Shown: positions 8,308-17,948, numbered from the stretch's first letter. The stretch is 64,000 nt of DNA from Hyphomicrobiales bacterium (GCA_900468625.1 UBUL01000020.1:80167-144166); one strand, 5' to 3'. Translations and numbers: made by a program. Notes: generated by a model from the sequence alone, not told the origin.

Positions 8308-9674
8308 CGGTGGCGAATGACCGGAAGGCAACGGTGATTGTCGGGGCTGGTCCAGCGGGCATACGGGCAGCCGAGCTTCTGGTGGCTGCCGGTATCCGGC
8401 CCGTTGTCATTGACGAAGGGATGAGGGCAGGCGGTCAGATATATCGCCGTCCCCCGGAGGGTTTTACGCGTTCGGCCGAGCAGCTTTACGGATCGGAAGC
8501 CGGCAAAGCCCTTGCCCTTCATTCGCTCTTCGATCGCATGGTGGAGCGCGGGGAAGTCGAATACCATCCTCGAAGCTCCGCGATGGCTCTCGCCGCCAAT
8601 GTGCTGCAGGTGCTGACGCCCACCGGCCGCCGGGAGGTCGCCTATAACAGGCTGATACTCGCAACCGGTGCGACCGACCGGCTGGTGCCGATACCCGGCT
8701 GGCAGGCGCCCGGCGTCTACAGTCTCGGGGCCGCGCAGATCGCGCTGAAGGCGCAAGGCGTCGCCCTGGGACGAAGGATCGTTCTGGCCGGCTCCGGGCC
8801 GCTGCTGACCCTCGTTGCGGTCCAGCTTCTGAAGGCCGGAGCGAATGTCGCAGCCGTTCTCGATACCTCTTCGCTTCGAAACCAGATCCTTGCCCTTCCA
8901 GGCATGATGGCAAGGCCTGTCCTGGTCCTGCGGGGGCTGGCGATGCGGATGGAGCTCGGCCGCTTATATCGCGCGGGCGTGACGCTGACGGATATCGTCA
9001 GCGAGGAGAGCGGCCCCGTGGCTGTTCGTTGGCGAGATGCTGCCGGGTGCGACCATCACACCGAATGCGATATGGTCGGCATCGGCTGGCATCTGAGAGC
9101 CGAAACGCAGCTTGCCGGGCTGGCTCAATGCAGGTTCGATTACGATACGGTTTGGACGCAATGGCTGCCGCAGGCGGATCGAATGGGCCGGTCCGCCGAT
9201 GGCGTCTATCTTGCCGGCGATGGCTTGCGGCTTCTTGGCGCCGATGGCGCGGAAGTTGCAGGAAGGCTTGCCGCAAGCGCCTGTCTTGCCGATATGGGGT
9301 TGCGTCATCCCGATCCGGCACGGGATCTCCGGCGGCTCGCCCGCTACGAACGCTTTGCTCGCGCCATCGCCCGCGCCTTTCCCTGGCCAGCCGGCATGGT
9401 CCGATCTGTTCCCGATGAAACGATGGTCTGCCGCTGCGAAGGCATCAGCGCCGGCGATCTGCGTGAGAGTGTCGGCTACGCTGGGGGTGAAGCAAACCGG
9501 GTGAAGTCGATGGTGCGGGTGGGCATGGGACGGTGTCAGGGGCGGTTTTGTCAGCTCGCCGGCGCCGAGCTGATTGCGGAGCGTGCGAAAATCCCGGTTT
9601 GCGAGGTCGGTCGTCTGCGCGAGCAGGCGCCTGTCCGTCCGCTGCCGATCGGGTCCTGGATAAACGAAAGCTGA
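8304..9674 (+). CDS. FAD/[2Fe-2S] oxidoreductase, HcnB/opine-oxidase alpha-like
   Basis: A 456-residue pyridine-nucleotide-disulfide-type flavoprotein. An FAD site GAGPAG lies at 14-19, followed by the family signature GGQIYRRPP. A C-terminal BFD-like [2Fe-2S] domain has C376, C378, C411 and C416 (CRCEG and GRCQGRFC). I chose the ATG at 8304 (MTVANDRK) because it overlaps the preceding stop; the frame is open to 8205. With the 107-residue [2Fe-2S] protein and a DAO-type subunit it fits a three-part dehydrogenase of amino acids or opines. The partner DAO subunit could be 2583-3698 or 10674-11999. Confidence 0.85.
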   Translation: MTVANDRKATVIVGAGPAGIRAAELLVAAGIRPVVIDEGMRAGGQIYRRPPEGFTRSAEQLYGSEAGKALALHSLFDRMVERGEVEYHPRSSAMALAANVLQVLTPTGRREVAYNRLILATGATDRLVPIPGWQAPGVYSLGAAQIALKAQGVALGRRIVLAGSGPLLTLVAVQLLKAGANVAAVLDTSSLRNQILALPGMMARPVLVLRGLAMRMELGRLYRAGVTLTDIVSEESGPVAVRWRDAAGCDHHTECDMVGIGWHLRAETQLAGLAQCRFDYDTVWTQWLPQADRMGRSADGVYLAGDGLRLLGADGAEVAGRLAASACLADMGLRHPDPARDLRRLARYERFARAIARAFPWPAGMVRSVPDETMVCRCEGISAGDLRESVGYAGGEANRVKSMVRVGMGRCQGRFCQLAGAELIAERAKIPVCEVGRLREQAPVRPLPIGSWINES

Positions 9675-9705
9675 CCGCGCTCGCTTTGACCGTATGGGCG
9701 CGCTT

Positions 9706-10614
9706 TTACTCCGGCACGGCTTGGCCATCCTTCAGCGCGCCGGCACAGGCCTGGCGCAGATAGTCGCGCATTGTAAGGTGGCTGCCCGTCAGGGGACGGT
9801 CCCGGCTGGTCAGCAGGGCGATCGGGACCGTCTTTCTTGGCAGCAGCGGCCGGCGCACAAGGCCGGGAAACTGCTCCCATGGCAGCAAACCGTCCACGAC
9901 CGCGACACCGAAGCCGTTGCGGACAAAAGGCAGGGCAGTAATGGAGATATCGATCTCGATCGCGGGATTGAACGATTGATTTTCCGTCGCTGCGGCATTG
10001 GCAAGCAGCTGGCCTGGGAACGTATCGGCGCGGTAGGAGATCAGGGTCTCGTTCTGGAGATCGGCGAAGCCGATGCTATGGCGCGCGGCAAGATGATGCC
10101 CCTCCGGCACGATACAGATGAGTTCGGCATATCCGAGCGTTTCGACATCGATGCCGGGCCGGGCGATGTTGTTCATGGCGATGCCGAGCGGAGCATCGCC
10201 ATTGCGGATCATATCGACGACATTGACCAGCGGCGCGATCAGCGAGCGGACGACGATGTCCGGATAGGTGGTCCTGAAGGCGAGAAGCGCCTTGGGAACG
10301 ATCGACATGGCAGGCGGCGTCGTTGCGGCGATCCGGATCAGCCCGGTCCGCCCGAAACGCATGTCGGTCGTTCGGCGTCGAAGCGCTCCGAGCTCGGAGA
10401 AGATGCGCTCAGCCTCCGGATATAGTTCTTCGGCTTCCCGTGTGGGAACCAGCTTGCCGCGCACGCGGTTGAAGAGTTTGAACCCCAGCTGGTCTTCGGC
10501 ATGCAGCAGGATCTGGCTTAGCGCGGGCTGCGTGATGTTGAGCATGGCGGCAGCGCCGGTCACAGTCCCGGATCGCATGAGCATGCAGAAGACTTCGAGC
10601 TGACGGGCCTGCAT
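9706..10614 (-). CDS. LysR family transcriptional regulator
   Basis: A 302-residue LysR regulator: N-terminal winged HTH (about 1-60, with GTVTGAAAMLNITQPALSQ) and an effector-binding domain (about 90-295). I chose the ATG at 10614 (MQARQLEVF) because LysR proteins start just before the HTH; the longer frame to 10698 adds an arginine-rich leader. It lies 59 bp behind the second DAO oxidase on the same strand and converges on the hyu/dehydrogenase genes. It is the natural candidate to bind the two LysR-type palindromes at 3780-3833. Confidence 0.88.
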   Translation of the reverse strand: MQARQLEVFCMLMRSGTVTGAAAMLNITQPALSQILLHAEDQLGFKLFNRVRGKLVPTREAEELYPEAERIFSELGALRRRTTDMRFGRTGLIRIAATTPPAMSIVPKALLAFRTTYPDIVVRSLIAPLVNVVDMIRNGDAPLGIAMNNIARPGIDVETLGYAELICIVPEGHHLAARHSIGFADLQNETLISYRADTFPGQLLANAAATENQSFNPAIEIDISITALPFVRNGFGVAVVDGLLPWEQFPGLVRRPLLPRKTVPIALLTSRDRPLTGSHLTMRDYLRQACAGALKDGQAVPE

Positions 10615-10673
10615 CACGAAATTCCGTATTGTGCGGTTCGATTGTCGGCGAAGTCTATCACGGGCGGCCCATT

Positions 10674-11999
10674 TCAGAAGTCGGCCACCTTGCCCCACGC
10701 GGATTGCAGGAAGCGGTCTGGATGATAGGGTCTCGGATCGACTATAGGCGCGGCGCCGGTGACGATATCGGCGATCAGGTGGCCGGCTCCCGGGCCGATT
10801 CCGAAGCCGTGACCACTGAAACCGGCCGCCAGCACGAAGCCTGGAATAGTTGCGATTTCGCCTATGCCGGGCACGCCGTCTGGTGTCGAATCGATATAGC
10901 CGGCCCAGCTTGCGGTGATGCGGCGGCTTGCGATGGCAGGCAGCAATTCGCGCGCACGGTCATAGGTCAGCTGGATCGTGCCTTTGTCGACGGCCGGATC
11001 GAGAATACGCATCCGCTCCATCGGTGTCGGCCGGTCCAGGCGCCAGCGCGACAGGTTTTCGTGGCCGCTGCGAAAGCCCTCGAAGCCGCCGAGGGACAGA
11101 GCACGCCAGCGGCGAACGAACATGGGCAGAAACTGTGCTCCGAACCGTATGTTCTGCGGCGTAGGATCGACGCGGCCCCGCCCGCTGATTGCGAGCGTAT
11201 GGCCGCCGTCGCCTCTGCGCGTGACGGAAACATAGGCGGTATGAAGGGCGTCAGGGAGCTCGCCGTCGCCGGGGCTGACGGAAAGGATCGATGAGCGGAT
11301 CGACGCCTGCGGAAAACGAACATCAAGCTGACGGCAGAAGGACGAAGCCCAGGCACCGCCCGACAGGACGGCAATCTTGGTCTTGATCGTGCCTTCCTCG
11401 GTCACGACTGCGGAGAGCTTTCCGCCTTCGGTTTCTATGCCGCGCGCCGCACAATTCTGGCGCAGGCAGCCCCCCAGTTTCATCAGGGCGCGAGCGACCG
11501 CCGGGGCGGCGTTGGCGGGATCGGCAATGCCATCGGTCGGGGAAAAGACGCCGCCCTTCCAGCTGCGGCCGGTCGCCTTGCCGCGTTCGCTGGCCTGAGC
11601 GCTGTCGAGCATATGAGTCGTCACGCCGACGCCGCGGGCAAAGTCGCGCCAGCGGGTCCATCCGGCAAGCTCTTCTTCGCTGTTGCTCAGATAGAAGAGG
11701 CCGCAGCGGCGAAAGCCGGTTTCCTCTCCTGTTTCCGCCGCGAATCGGTCCCAGAGCTCGAGGCTTTTCGTCGCCATCGGCAGCTCGCGGGCGTCGCGGT
11801 TCTGCTGCCTGCACCAGCCCCAGTTGCGGCTGGACTGCTCGGCGCCGACGCGGCCCTTCTCGAGAAGGACGACCGAGAGGCCCCGCTTTGCCAGATAATA
11901 GGCCGCAAAAACGCCGACGATCCCGGCGCCGATGACGACGGCATCGGCAGAGGATGGCAATTCTGGGGAGTTATCGACAAGGGTGAGCTGTGCGGGCAT
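10674..11999 (-). CDS. FAD-dependent oxidoreductase, DAO family (DadA/SoxB-like)
   Basis: A 441-residue flavoprotein of the D-amino-acid-oxidase fold. The FAD-binding GAGIVG starts at residue 24, and near the C-terminus is GFSGHGFGIGPGAG. The segment SRNWGWCRQQNRD resembles the flavin-adjacent loop of amino acid and sarcosine oxidases. The ATG at 11999 has GGAGA upstream. It is distantly related to the DAO oxidase at 2583-3698. It lies divergently from the Lrp/AsnC gene, so it may belong to either neighbouring catabolic group. The substrate is unknown, probably a D- or N-methyl amino acid. Confidence 0.8.
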   Translation of the reverse strand: MPAQLTLVDNSPELPSSADAVVIGAGIVGVFAAYYLAKRGLSVVLLEKGRVGAEQSSRNWGWCRQQNRDARELPMATKSLELWDRFAAETGEETGFRRCGLFYLSNSEEELAGWTRWRDFARGVGVTTHMLDSAQASERGKATGRSWKGGVFSPTDGIADPANAAPAVARALMKLGGCLRQNCAARGIETEGGKLSAVVTEEGTIKTKIAVLSGGAWASSFCRQLDVRFPQASIRSSILSVSPGDGELPDALHTAYVSVTRRGDGGHTLAISGRGRVDPTPQNIRFGAQFLPMFVRRWRALSLGGFEGFRSGHENLSRWRLDRPTPMERMRILDPAVDKGTIQLTYDRARELLPAIASRRITASWAGYIDSTPDGVPGIGEIATIPGFVLAAGFSGHGFGIGPGAGHLIADIVTGAAPIVDPRPYHPDRFLQSAWGKVADF

Positions 12000-12082
12000 G
12001 GATGCGGGTCTCCTATCGCACCGACAGCATAGCGAAATGACCGGACATGAGGCTGCCGCACAACCACGCCAAGCGGCATAAG

Positions 12083-12137
12083 ATTCTGCTCATGACGAAC
12101 CAAGCGGTTGATTGTGCTGGTTCGATTCATGCAGAAT
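12083..12137. promoter_or_regulatory. Inverted repeat in the lrp-like/oxidase divergent promoter
   Basis: ATTCTGCTCATGA at 12083-12095 is mirrored by TTCATGCAGAAT at 12126-12137 with one extra base, centres about 42 bp apart (four helical turns). It lies in the 225-bp region between the DAO oxidase and the Lrp gene. Lrp/AsnC proteins often autoregulate and bind such spaced sites. That link is inference. Confidence 0.3.
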
Positions 12138-12224
12138 GAAATAGACAAGACGGGTCATGATGTTATGCTCGATCTTCGGAAATTCGCAGCATAAAATGCC
12201 GCCTGATGAAGGAAAGATTTGCCG

Positions 12225-12701
12225 ATGAAGCTCGACCGTATCGACATCAAGATCCTGTACGAACTTCAGAAGAACGGCCGCATCACCAATGTCGAATTGG
12301 CGGAACTGGTCAACCTGTCGCCGAGCCCCTGTCTGATGCGGGTCAAGAAACTGCAACAGGAGGGCTATATCGAGGGATATTCGGCCCAGATCAATATCGG
12401 CAAACTGGGCCAGACACTGACCGTATTTACGGAAGTCACGCTCAAGAACCACCGGCAGATCGACTTTGCGCGTTTTCTCTCAGCGGTAGAGAAGGTCGAT
12501 CAGGTCATCGAATGCCACCTCGTCTCAGGTGGCTACGATTATATGCTGAAGTTCGTGACGGCCGGTATCGGAGAATATCAGACGATCATGGAACGCCTGA
12601 CCGACATGGATATCGGCATCGACAAGTATTTCAGCTTCGTGGTGCTCAAGTCGCCGATCGTAAAGGCGCATATGCCGTTGACCAGCCTGTTTCCCATGTA
12701 G
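12225..12701 (+). CDS. Lrp/AsnC family transcriptional regulator
   Basis: A 158-residue regulator with an N-terminal HTH (about 1-60, DRIDIKILYELQKNGRIT...) and a C-terminal RAM/AsnC ligand-binding domain (about 70-145, with the GGYDYMLKF turn). I chose the ATG at 12225 because GGAAAG lies eight bases upstream; a TTG two codons earlier is also in frame. Family members sense amino acids and control their uptake and breakdown. Neighbouring genes are a dipeptide-type importer and amino-acid-like catabolic enzymes, which it likely controls. Confidence 0.88.
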   Translation: MKLDRIDIKILYELQKNGRITNVELAELVNLSPSPCLMRVKKLQQEGYIEGYSAQINIGKLGQTLTVFTEVTLKNHRQIDFARFLSAVEKVDQVIECHLVSGGYDYMLKFVTAGIGEYQTIMERLTDMDIGIDKYFSFVVLKSPIVKAHMPLTSLFPM

Positions 12702-12724
12702 AAGCGCCTTCGTGATAGGTCCGG

Positions 12725-14386
12725 CTAGGCATGGCCATATTCGCGCTTGAGCTCTGGATCCTGCACAAGATTGTCGAGCCAGGTCGGATCGAGCTTCGGA
12801 ACGGACCCGAACAGCAGCTGAGAATAGGGGTGACGGGGCGCATTTGCTGCTTCGCGCGTGATCTGCTCCACTTTCTTTCCGCCATACATCACGACGATCT
12901 CGTCGCAGATCGCCTCGACAACCGAAAGATCGTGGCTGATGAAGATATAGGACAAATGCAGCTCACGCTGCAGTTCCTTGAGCAAGTCGATGATCGCCGC
13001 CGCAACGACGGTGTCGAGGGCGGATGTGATTTCATCGCAAATGATCAAGCGTGGCTCGGCGGCAAGCGCGCGGGCGAAATTCACGCGTTGCTTCTGTCCG
13101 CCCGATAATTCCGATGGATAGCGATAGCGAAGCGCGCGCGGCAATCGCACCATATCGAGCAATTCGTCGACTCTGACCGTTCGAGCCTTGCGGTCCATAC
13201 CATGATAAAACACCAAAGGCCGCTCGAGAATATCGGCGATCGATTTTGCCGGATTGAGCGCCGTGTCGGCATATTGAAAGACGATCTGCATTTCCCGCAG
13301 CTGATCGCGCGAACGCAATTTGGCGGCGCGGTTCATGTCGCTGCCGTTGAAGCCGATCGTGCCTGATACGGCCGGCAATATGCCGGCAATCGCCCGCGCC
13401 AGCGTCGACTTACCGCATCCGGATTCGCCGATAATGCCGAGATTCCTGCCCTTCTCGACCTCGAGGCTGACGGATTGAACCGCACAGACCGCCGGCAGGC
13501 CGTTGGCCTGGAGATCGCCATAGCCCGCCACGAGATTGTCGATCCTCAGCACAGATGCAGTCGTCCCATCCGTTTTGCCGTCGCGGATGGCCTGTTTCGG
13601 CTCGAACGCCGCCAGCAGCTCGCGCGTATAGGGATGGCTCGGCCGCGTCAGGATCGCTTCGGTTTTCGCTAGCTCCTGGATTTCGCCGCCCTTGAGGACG
13701 GCGATGCGGTCGGCGATTTGCGCGACGACCGCCAGATCATGTGACACATAGACGCCGGCAATGTCGCCGGCGCGGATGACGGATTTGAATGCCTTCAGCA
13801 CATCGATCTGCGTCGTCACATCAAGTGCCGTCGTCGGTTCGTCGAAAATGACCAGCTTGGGCTCGCCGATCAGGGCCATGGCCGCCGCCAGCCGCTGCAG
13901 CTGGCCGCCGGAGACCTGATGCGGATATCGCTCGCCGATCGTCTCAGGATTCGGCAGTGACAGCGCCCGGAAGAGCTCGATGGCGCGCTTTCGCGCTTGT
14001 TCGGGGGCCATCAGCCGGTGAATGCGGGTGACCTCGATCACCTGCTCCATAATCTTCGTCGCCGGATTGAAGGCGGCGGCCGCACTTTGCGGAATATAGG
14101 CGACCGTGGTGCCGCGCACCTTCGAACGTCCGCTTTCGGAAAGGGCGGCCATGTCCTGTCCCTCGACCTCGATCGTGCCGCCCGAGATGCGACAGCCCTC
14201 GCGCGCATGCCCCATCAGCGTCAGCGCGATCGTCGTCTTGCCCGAGCCGCTTTCGCCGATGAGCGCGACAATCTCGCCCTTGGCGATATTGAAACTGACG
14301 CCCTTGATGATCTCGACGATGCGGCCGGAGTCGGTCGTCGCCTCGACCTTCAGATTCTTGATTTCAACGAGATTGGTCATCGTCAT
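12725..14386 (-). CDS. Dipeptide-type ABC transporter, fused dual ATP-binding protein
   Basis: A 553-residue protein carrying two complete ABC ATPase domains, equivalent to DppD and DppF in one chain. Domain 1 has Walker A GESGSGKT at 44-51, signature VSGGQ and Walker B LVIFDEPT. Domain 2 has GESGCGKST, LSGGQKQR and LIICDEIT. Both look active. It powers peptide, opine or related solute import at the inner membrane. Its start overlaps the stop of the permease gene by 4 bp, so it is the last gene of the importer operon. Confidence 0.92.
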   Translation of the reverse strand: MTMTNLVEIKNLKVEATTDSGRIVEIIKGVSFNIAKGEIVALIGESGSGKTTIALTLMGHAREGCRISGGTIEVEGQDMAALSESGRSKVRGTTVAYIPQSAAAAFNPATKIMEQVIEVTRIHRLMAPEQARKRAIELFRALSLPNPETIGERYPHQVSGGQLQRLAAAMALIGEPKLVIFDEPTTALDVTTQIDVLKAFKSVIRAGDIAGVYVSHDLAVVAQIADRIAVLKGGEIQELAKTEAILTRPSHPYTRELLAAFEPKQAIRDGKTDGTTASVLRIDNLVAGYGDLQANGLPAVCAVQSVSLEVEKGRNLGIIGESGCGKSTLARAIAGILPAVSGTIGFNGSDMNRAAKLRSRDQLREMQIVFQYADTALNPAKSIADILERPLVFYHGMDRKARTVRVDELLDMVRLPRALRYRYPSELSGGQKQRVNFARALAAEPRLIICDEITSALDTVVAAAIIDLLKELQRELHLSYIFISHDLSVVEAICDEIVVMYGGKKVEQITREAANAPRHPYSQLLFGSVPKLDPTWLDNLVQDPELKREYGHA

Positions 14387-15234
14387 GCGTTCCTGTCCCT
14401 GATCCTGCGCGGCAGATTGTCGATCAGCAGGTTGACGCTGATGGTGAGGCTGGCAATGGCAAAGGAGGGCACGATCACGGCCGGCGCGGCGAAGGGCAGG
14501 CCGCCGATGTTTTCGCGGACCAGGGCTCCCCAGTCGGCATAGGGCGGCTGCAGGCCGAGGCCGAGGAAAGAAAGACCGGACAACAGGAGAACGACGAAGA
14601 CGAAGCGCAAACCGAAATCCGCCAGAACCGGGCGAATAATGTTCGGAAGAATTTCCGAGCCGATAATGTAGCCGACCCGCTCACCGCGGGTGCGGGCAAC
14701 CGTGATGAAATCCATCGTGTTGATGTTGACGGCAAGCGCGCGGGCAAAGCGATAGGCGCCGGGCGTGTAGATGACGCCGAGCGTGATGATCAGCACCGGA
14801 ATGGACGAGCCGACGGCGGCAACGACGACCAGGCCGAAAAGCTTGCTTGGAATGGAATTCAGGGCATCGAGAAACCGGCTCAGGATCGTGTCGAACCATC
14901 CGCCGACAACGGCCGCGATCATGCCGAGCGTCACGCCGCAAAAACAGCATAGCGTGACTGAAGCCAATGAAATGCCGACCGTATAGCGCGCGCCCATCAA
15001 AACGCGCGAGAACATGTCGCGGCCGAGGTAGTCCGAGCCGAGCCACAATTGCGGGCTTATCGGGCCGAAATAGTCGGTATCGACGATATCACCGACGGAG
15101 TAGGGGGTAATATAGGGTGCGAACAATGCGACGATCGTCCAGCCAAGGATGATGGTGAAAGCCACGATGCCGACGAGGCTGACATTATAGCCGAAAAGGG
15201 AAGGGGTGCGGGAAGCCAAGCTGTTCGTGGTCAT
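14383..15234 (-). CDS. Dipeptide-type ABC transporter permease (DppC-like)
   Basis: A 283-residue inner-membrane permease with about six predicted helices and the BPD_transp_1 core; the EAA-type loop lies around RTRGERVGYIIGSEILPN. I chose the ATG at 15234 (MTTNSLAS), preceded by GAGG; the same frame stays open far upstream but in non-membrane, arginine-rich sequence antisense to nothing conserved. It overlaps the DppB-like gene (ATGA at 15231-15234) and the dual ATPase gene at 14383-14386. Confidence 0.9.
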   Translation of the reverse strand: MTTNSLASRTPSLFGYNVSLVGIVAFTIILGWTIVALFAPYITPYSVGDIVDTDYFGPISPQLWLGSDYLGRDMFSRVLMGARYTVGISLASVTLCCFCGVTLGMIAAVVGGWFDTILSRFLDALNSIPSKLFGLVVVAAVGSSIPVLIITLGVIYTPGAYRFARALAVNINTMDFITVARTRGERVGYIIGSEILPNIIRPVLADFGLRFVFVVLLLSGLSFLGLGLQPPYADWGALVRENIGGLPFAAPAVIVPSFAIASLTISVNLLIDNLPRRIRDRNA

Positions 15235-16181
15235 CGCAGCCTCGGATTTGACAGGATTGCGACGATATCGGCGACGGTGATCAGCAGGAGATAACCGAGG
15301 CAGAAGATCATTGCGCAGCTCTGGATGAGCGGGAGATCGCGGGTCGCGACGGCGTCCACCATCAATTTGGCGATGCCCGGATAATTGAAGATGGTCTCCA
15401 CGATGATCACGCCGCCGACGAGATAGGAGAGCGAAAGCGCGACCGCGTTGACGATCGGCCCCAGCGCATTGGGCAATGCGTGCCTGAACACCATGCGGCC
15501 GCGCGAGGCGCCCTTGAGCAGGGCCATTTCCACATAGGGTGTCTTCAGCGTCTCGATCAGAGCCGCCCGTGTCATGCGGATCATCTGGGCCGATATGACG
15601 AAGGTCAGCGTAATGACCGGCATCGCATAGATTTTCAGAAGATCGAAGACCGTGTGCGCCTCGCTGACGGAAGACAGCGCCGGCAGCCAGCGTAGGTAGA
15701 CGGCGAACAACAGCACGGCAAGCGTTGCGACCATGAATTCGGGCACCGATATGACACCGATGGACACGATCGTGACGATACGATCGTAATAGGAACCGCG
15801 AAGCATGGCCGAGGTAATGCCAAGCAGGAGCGCAAGCGGCACCGAGACGAGCGTCGTGATGGCGGCAAGCTCCAGCGTCGCCACCAGGCGGCGGCCGATC
15901 AGTTCCGCAACAGGCATATTGTTTGCGTAGGACGTGCCGAGATCGCCCTTCATCAGGCCCAGAAGCCATTGCAGAAACCGCAGGATCGCAGGTTCGTCGA
16001 GATGCATTGCCTTGCGCAGGCCGGCAACCGCTTCTGGCGTCGCCGCCTGGCCAAGCAGGATGGAGGCTGTGTCTCCCGGTAGCATGCTGGTTGCGAAAAA
16101 GACGGCAAACGACACGATCAGCAAGGTGATGACCGCGATGAAGAGCCTGTTTAGGACAAGTAGGGAGACCTCGGATCTCAA
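15231..16181 (-). CDS. Dipeptide-type ABC transporter permease (DppB-like)
   Basis: A permease of about 316 residues of the DppB/OppB type: first helix at the N-terminus, then a periplasmic region with MLPGDTAS, then the permease core. No ATG fits the 5' end. The TTG at 16181 follows AGGAG by eight bases and gives MRSEVSLLVLNRL, a normal start for this family. TTG at 16187 or 16205 are alternatives. It follows the binding-protein gene by about 95 bp and is translationally coupled to the DppC-like gene. Confidence 0.88.
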   Translation of the reverse strand: MRSEVSLLVLNRLFIAVITLLIVSFAVFFATSMLPGDTASILLGQAATPEAVAGLRKAMHLDEPAILRFLQWLLGLMKGDLGTSYANNMPVAELIGRRLVATLELAAITTLVSVPLALLLGITSAMLRGSYYDRIVTIVSIGVISVPEFMVATLAVLLFAVYLRWLPALSSVSEAHTVFDLLKIYAMPVITLTFVISAQMIRMTRAALIETLKTPYVEMALLKGASRGRMVFRHALPNALGPIVNAVALSLSYLVGGVIIVETIFNYPGIAKLMVDAVATRDLPLIQSCAMIFCLGYLLLITVADIVAILSNPRLR

Positions 16182-16275
16182 AAGCAATGCTCCTGCGGCG
16201 TTCAACGAAACGAATGGCGTTCGCGAGCGGAGATCCCCGGGCGGTTTTGCGCCGTCCGGGGAGGTTCAGCGGCCG

Positions 16276-17886
16276 CTAAGCATCGAGCCACAGATACTCC
16301 GCCATTGCGTAACCCATCATGCCACCGAGCGGGTTGGCTTCCAATCCGTGCACCTTGCTCGAAAGCGCATCCACATTCGAGATATAGGCCGGGATGATGG
16401 TACCGGCTTCTTCGGCAATCATCACCTGCATTTCGGCGTAGATCTGCTTGCGCTTGACCTGATCGAGCAAGCCGCGCGCTTCGATCAGCATCTTGTCGAA
16501 TTTTTCCGACTTGTACTGGCTCTCGTTCCACGGTGCATTCGAAGCGTAAAGAAGCGAAAACAGAATGTCGGGCGTCGGGCGCGGATTGATGTTGCCGAAA
16601 TGGATCGGTGCCTTCAGCCAGTAATTATCCCAATAGCCATCGGAGGGAACGCGCTGGACGTCGAGCTTCATGCCGATGTTCGCGCCGGCCGCCTGGATGA
16701 TCATCGCCATGTCGATCGACGAGGTTGCTGCGTCGGAGGCGATCACCGGAATGGATTGTCCGAGCACGCCGGCCTTCTGGAAATGGAACTTGGCCTTGTC
16801 CGGATCGAAGGCCTTCGGCTTCAGATCGTTGTTGTGATAGATATTGGCCGGAGAAACGGGCTGGTCATTGGCGACTTCGCCAAGGCCGCGCAGGGCCGAT
16901 TTGACGATCTGCTCGCGATTGACCAGTAACTTCATGCCATCGACGAAGTCCTTCTTGTTGCCCGGCGTCATGTCGAGGCGCATATTGAGGTTGGTATAAT
17001 TGCCGCTGGTCGTTTTCGACAGCGTAAAGCCCGACTGGCCGTCGATCAGCTTCATGGAGCGTGGATTGATCGAAGCGGCGTAGTGAATGTCGCCCGAAAG
17101 CAGTGCATTGACGCGGGCGTTGTCGTCGCTGATCGCAAAGAATTCAAAGGAGTCGAGATAGGGCTGCCCGGATTTCCAGTAGTTCTTGTTCTTCTCCACG
17201 ACCGAACGGTTGCCTGGATCGAAGGTTTTGAGAACGAAGGCCCCGGTGCCGTTGCCTTTCGAGAAGTCGGTCGTGCCGTCGGCGACGATCATGAAGTGAT
17301 GCAGGGCGAGAATGGTCGGCAGGTCGGCATTCGGATCGGCCAGGGTGATTTCGACCGTGGACTTGTCGACAGCCTTGAAACCGGTCATCTGCGCGGCAAT
17401 CTTGGCGACCTTGGAGCCGACGCCAGGATCGAGATGGCGTTTGAGCGAGAAGACGACATCGTCGGCCGTCAGCTCCTTGCCGTCGTGGAATGTCACGCCT
17501 TTGCGCAGCTTGACCGTCCAGATCTTGGCGTCCTTGCTTTCGAAGCTTTCGGCGAGTTCCATCTGCGTCACGCCGGCCTTATCGATGAAGGTCAGGCGAT
17601 TGTAGAGCGAACAGCAGCGCACGTAGTCGGTCGACAGGGATGCCTTGGCAGGGTCGAGTGTGTCGGCGGTCGAGGACGACCAGCCGGCCGCTTTCAGATT
17701 GCCGCCGGACTTGGGCGTGGCCGCGACCGCATTCGATGCCCGGCCGAGCACCAGGCCGCCCGCCGACAGGGCGACGCCGCCTGCCAGAAGCATGGTGAGA
17801 AGTTCGCGGCGGGTGGCGCCTCGACGGATGGCATTTTCGACCATTGCGTCATCCGAGGCAGTCCAGTTCATGATTTTGTCGTTCAT
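16276..17886 (-). CDS. ABC transporter substrate-binding protein, SBP_bac_5 (dipeptide/opine type)
   Basis: A 536-residue periplasmic binding protein of cluster C (DppA/OppA family). It starts with a twin-arginine leader (R26 R27 in ATRRELLTML, then a hydrophobic stretch ending in AVAA), so it is probably exported folded by Tat. The ATG at 17886 is preceded by GGGGA. It is the first gene of the importer operon and follows the HAD hydrolase gene after 62 bp on the same strand. The ligand is not readable from sequence; catabolic neighbours suggest an amino-acid conjugate or peptide-like solute. Confidence 0.9.
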   Translation of the reverse strand: MNDKIMNWTASDDAMVENAIRRGATRRELLTMLLAGGVALSAGGLVLGRASNAVAATPKSGGNLKAAGWSSSTADTLDPAKASLSTDYVRCCSLYNRLTFIDKAGVTQMELAESFESKDAKIWTVKLRKGVTFHDGKELTADDVVFSLKRHLDPGVGSKVAKIAAQMTGFKAVDKSTVEITLADPNADLPTILALHHFMIVADGTTDFSKGNGTGAFVLKTFDPGNRSVVEKNKNYWKSGQPYLDSFEFFAISDDNARVNALLSGDIHYAASINPRSMKLIDGQSGFTLSKTTSGNYTNLNMRLDMTPGNKKDFVDGMKLLVNREQIVKSALRGLGEVANDQPVSPANIYHNNDLKPKAFDPDKAKFHFQKAGVLGQSIPVIASDAATSSIDMAMIIQAAGANIGMKLDVQRVPSDGYWDNYWLKAPIHFGNINPRPTPDILFSLLYASNAPWNESQYKSEKFDKMLIEARGLLDQVKRKQIYAEMQVMIAEEAGTIIPAYISNVDALSSKVHGLEANPLGGMMGYAMAEYLWLDA

Positions 17887-17948
17887 GTCATTCCCCTTTT
17901 TTGGTTGGCAGTCTGCTTTTTATTGGATGCGACGATGGTGCTGCCTGA

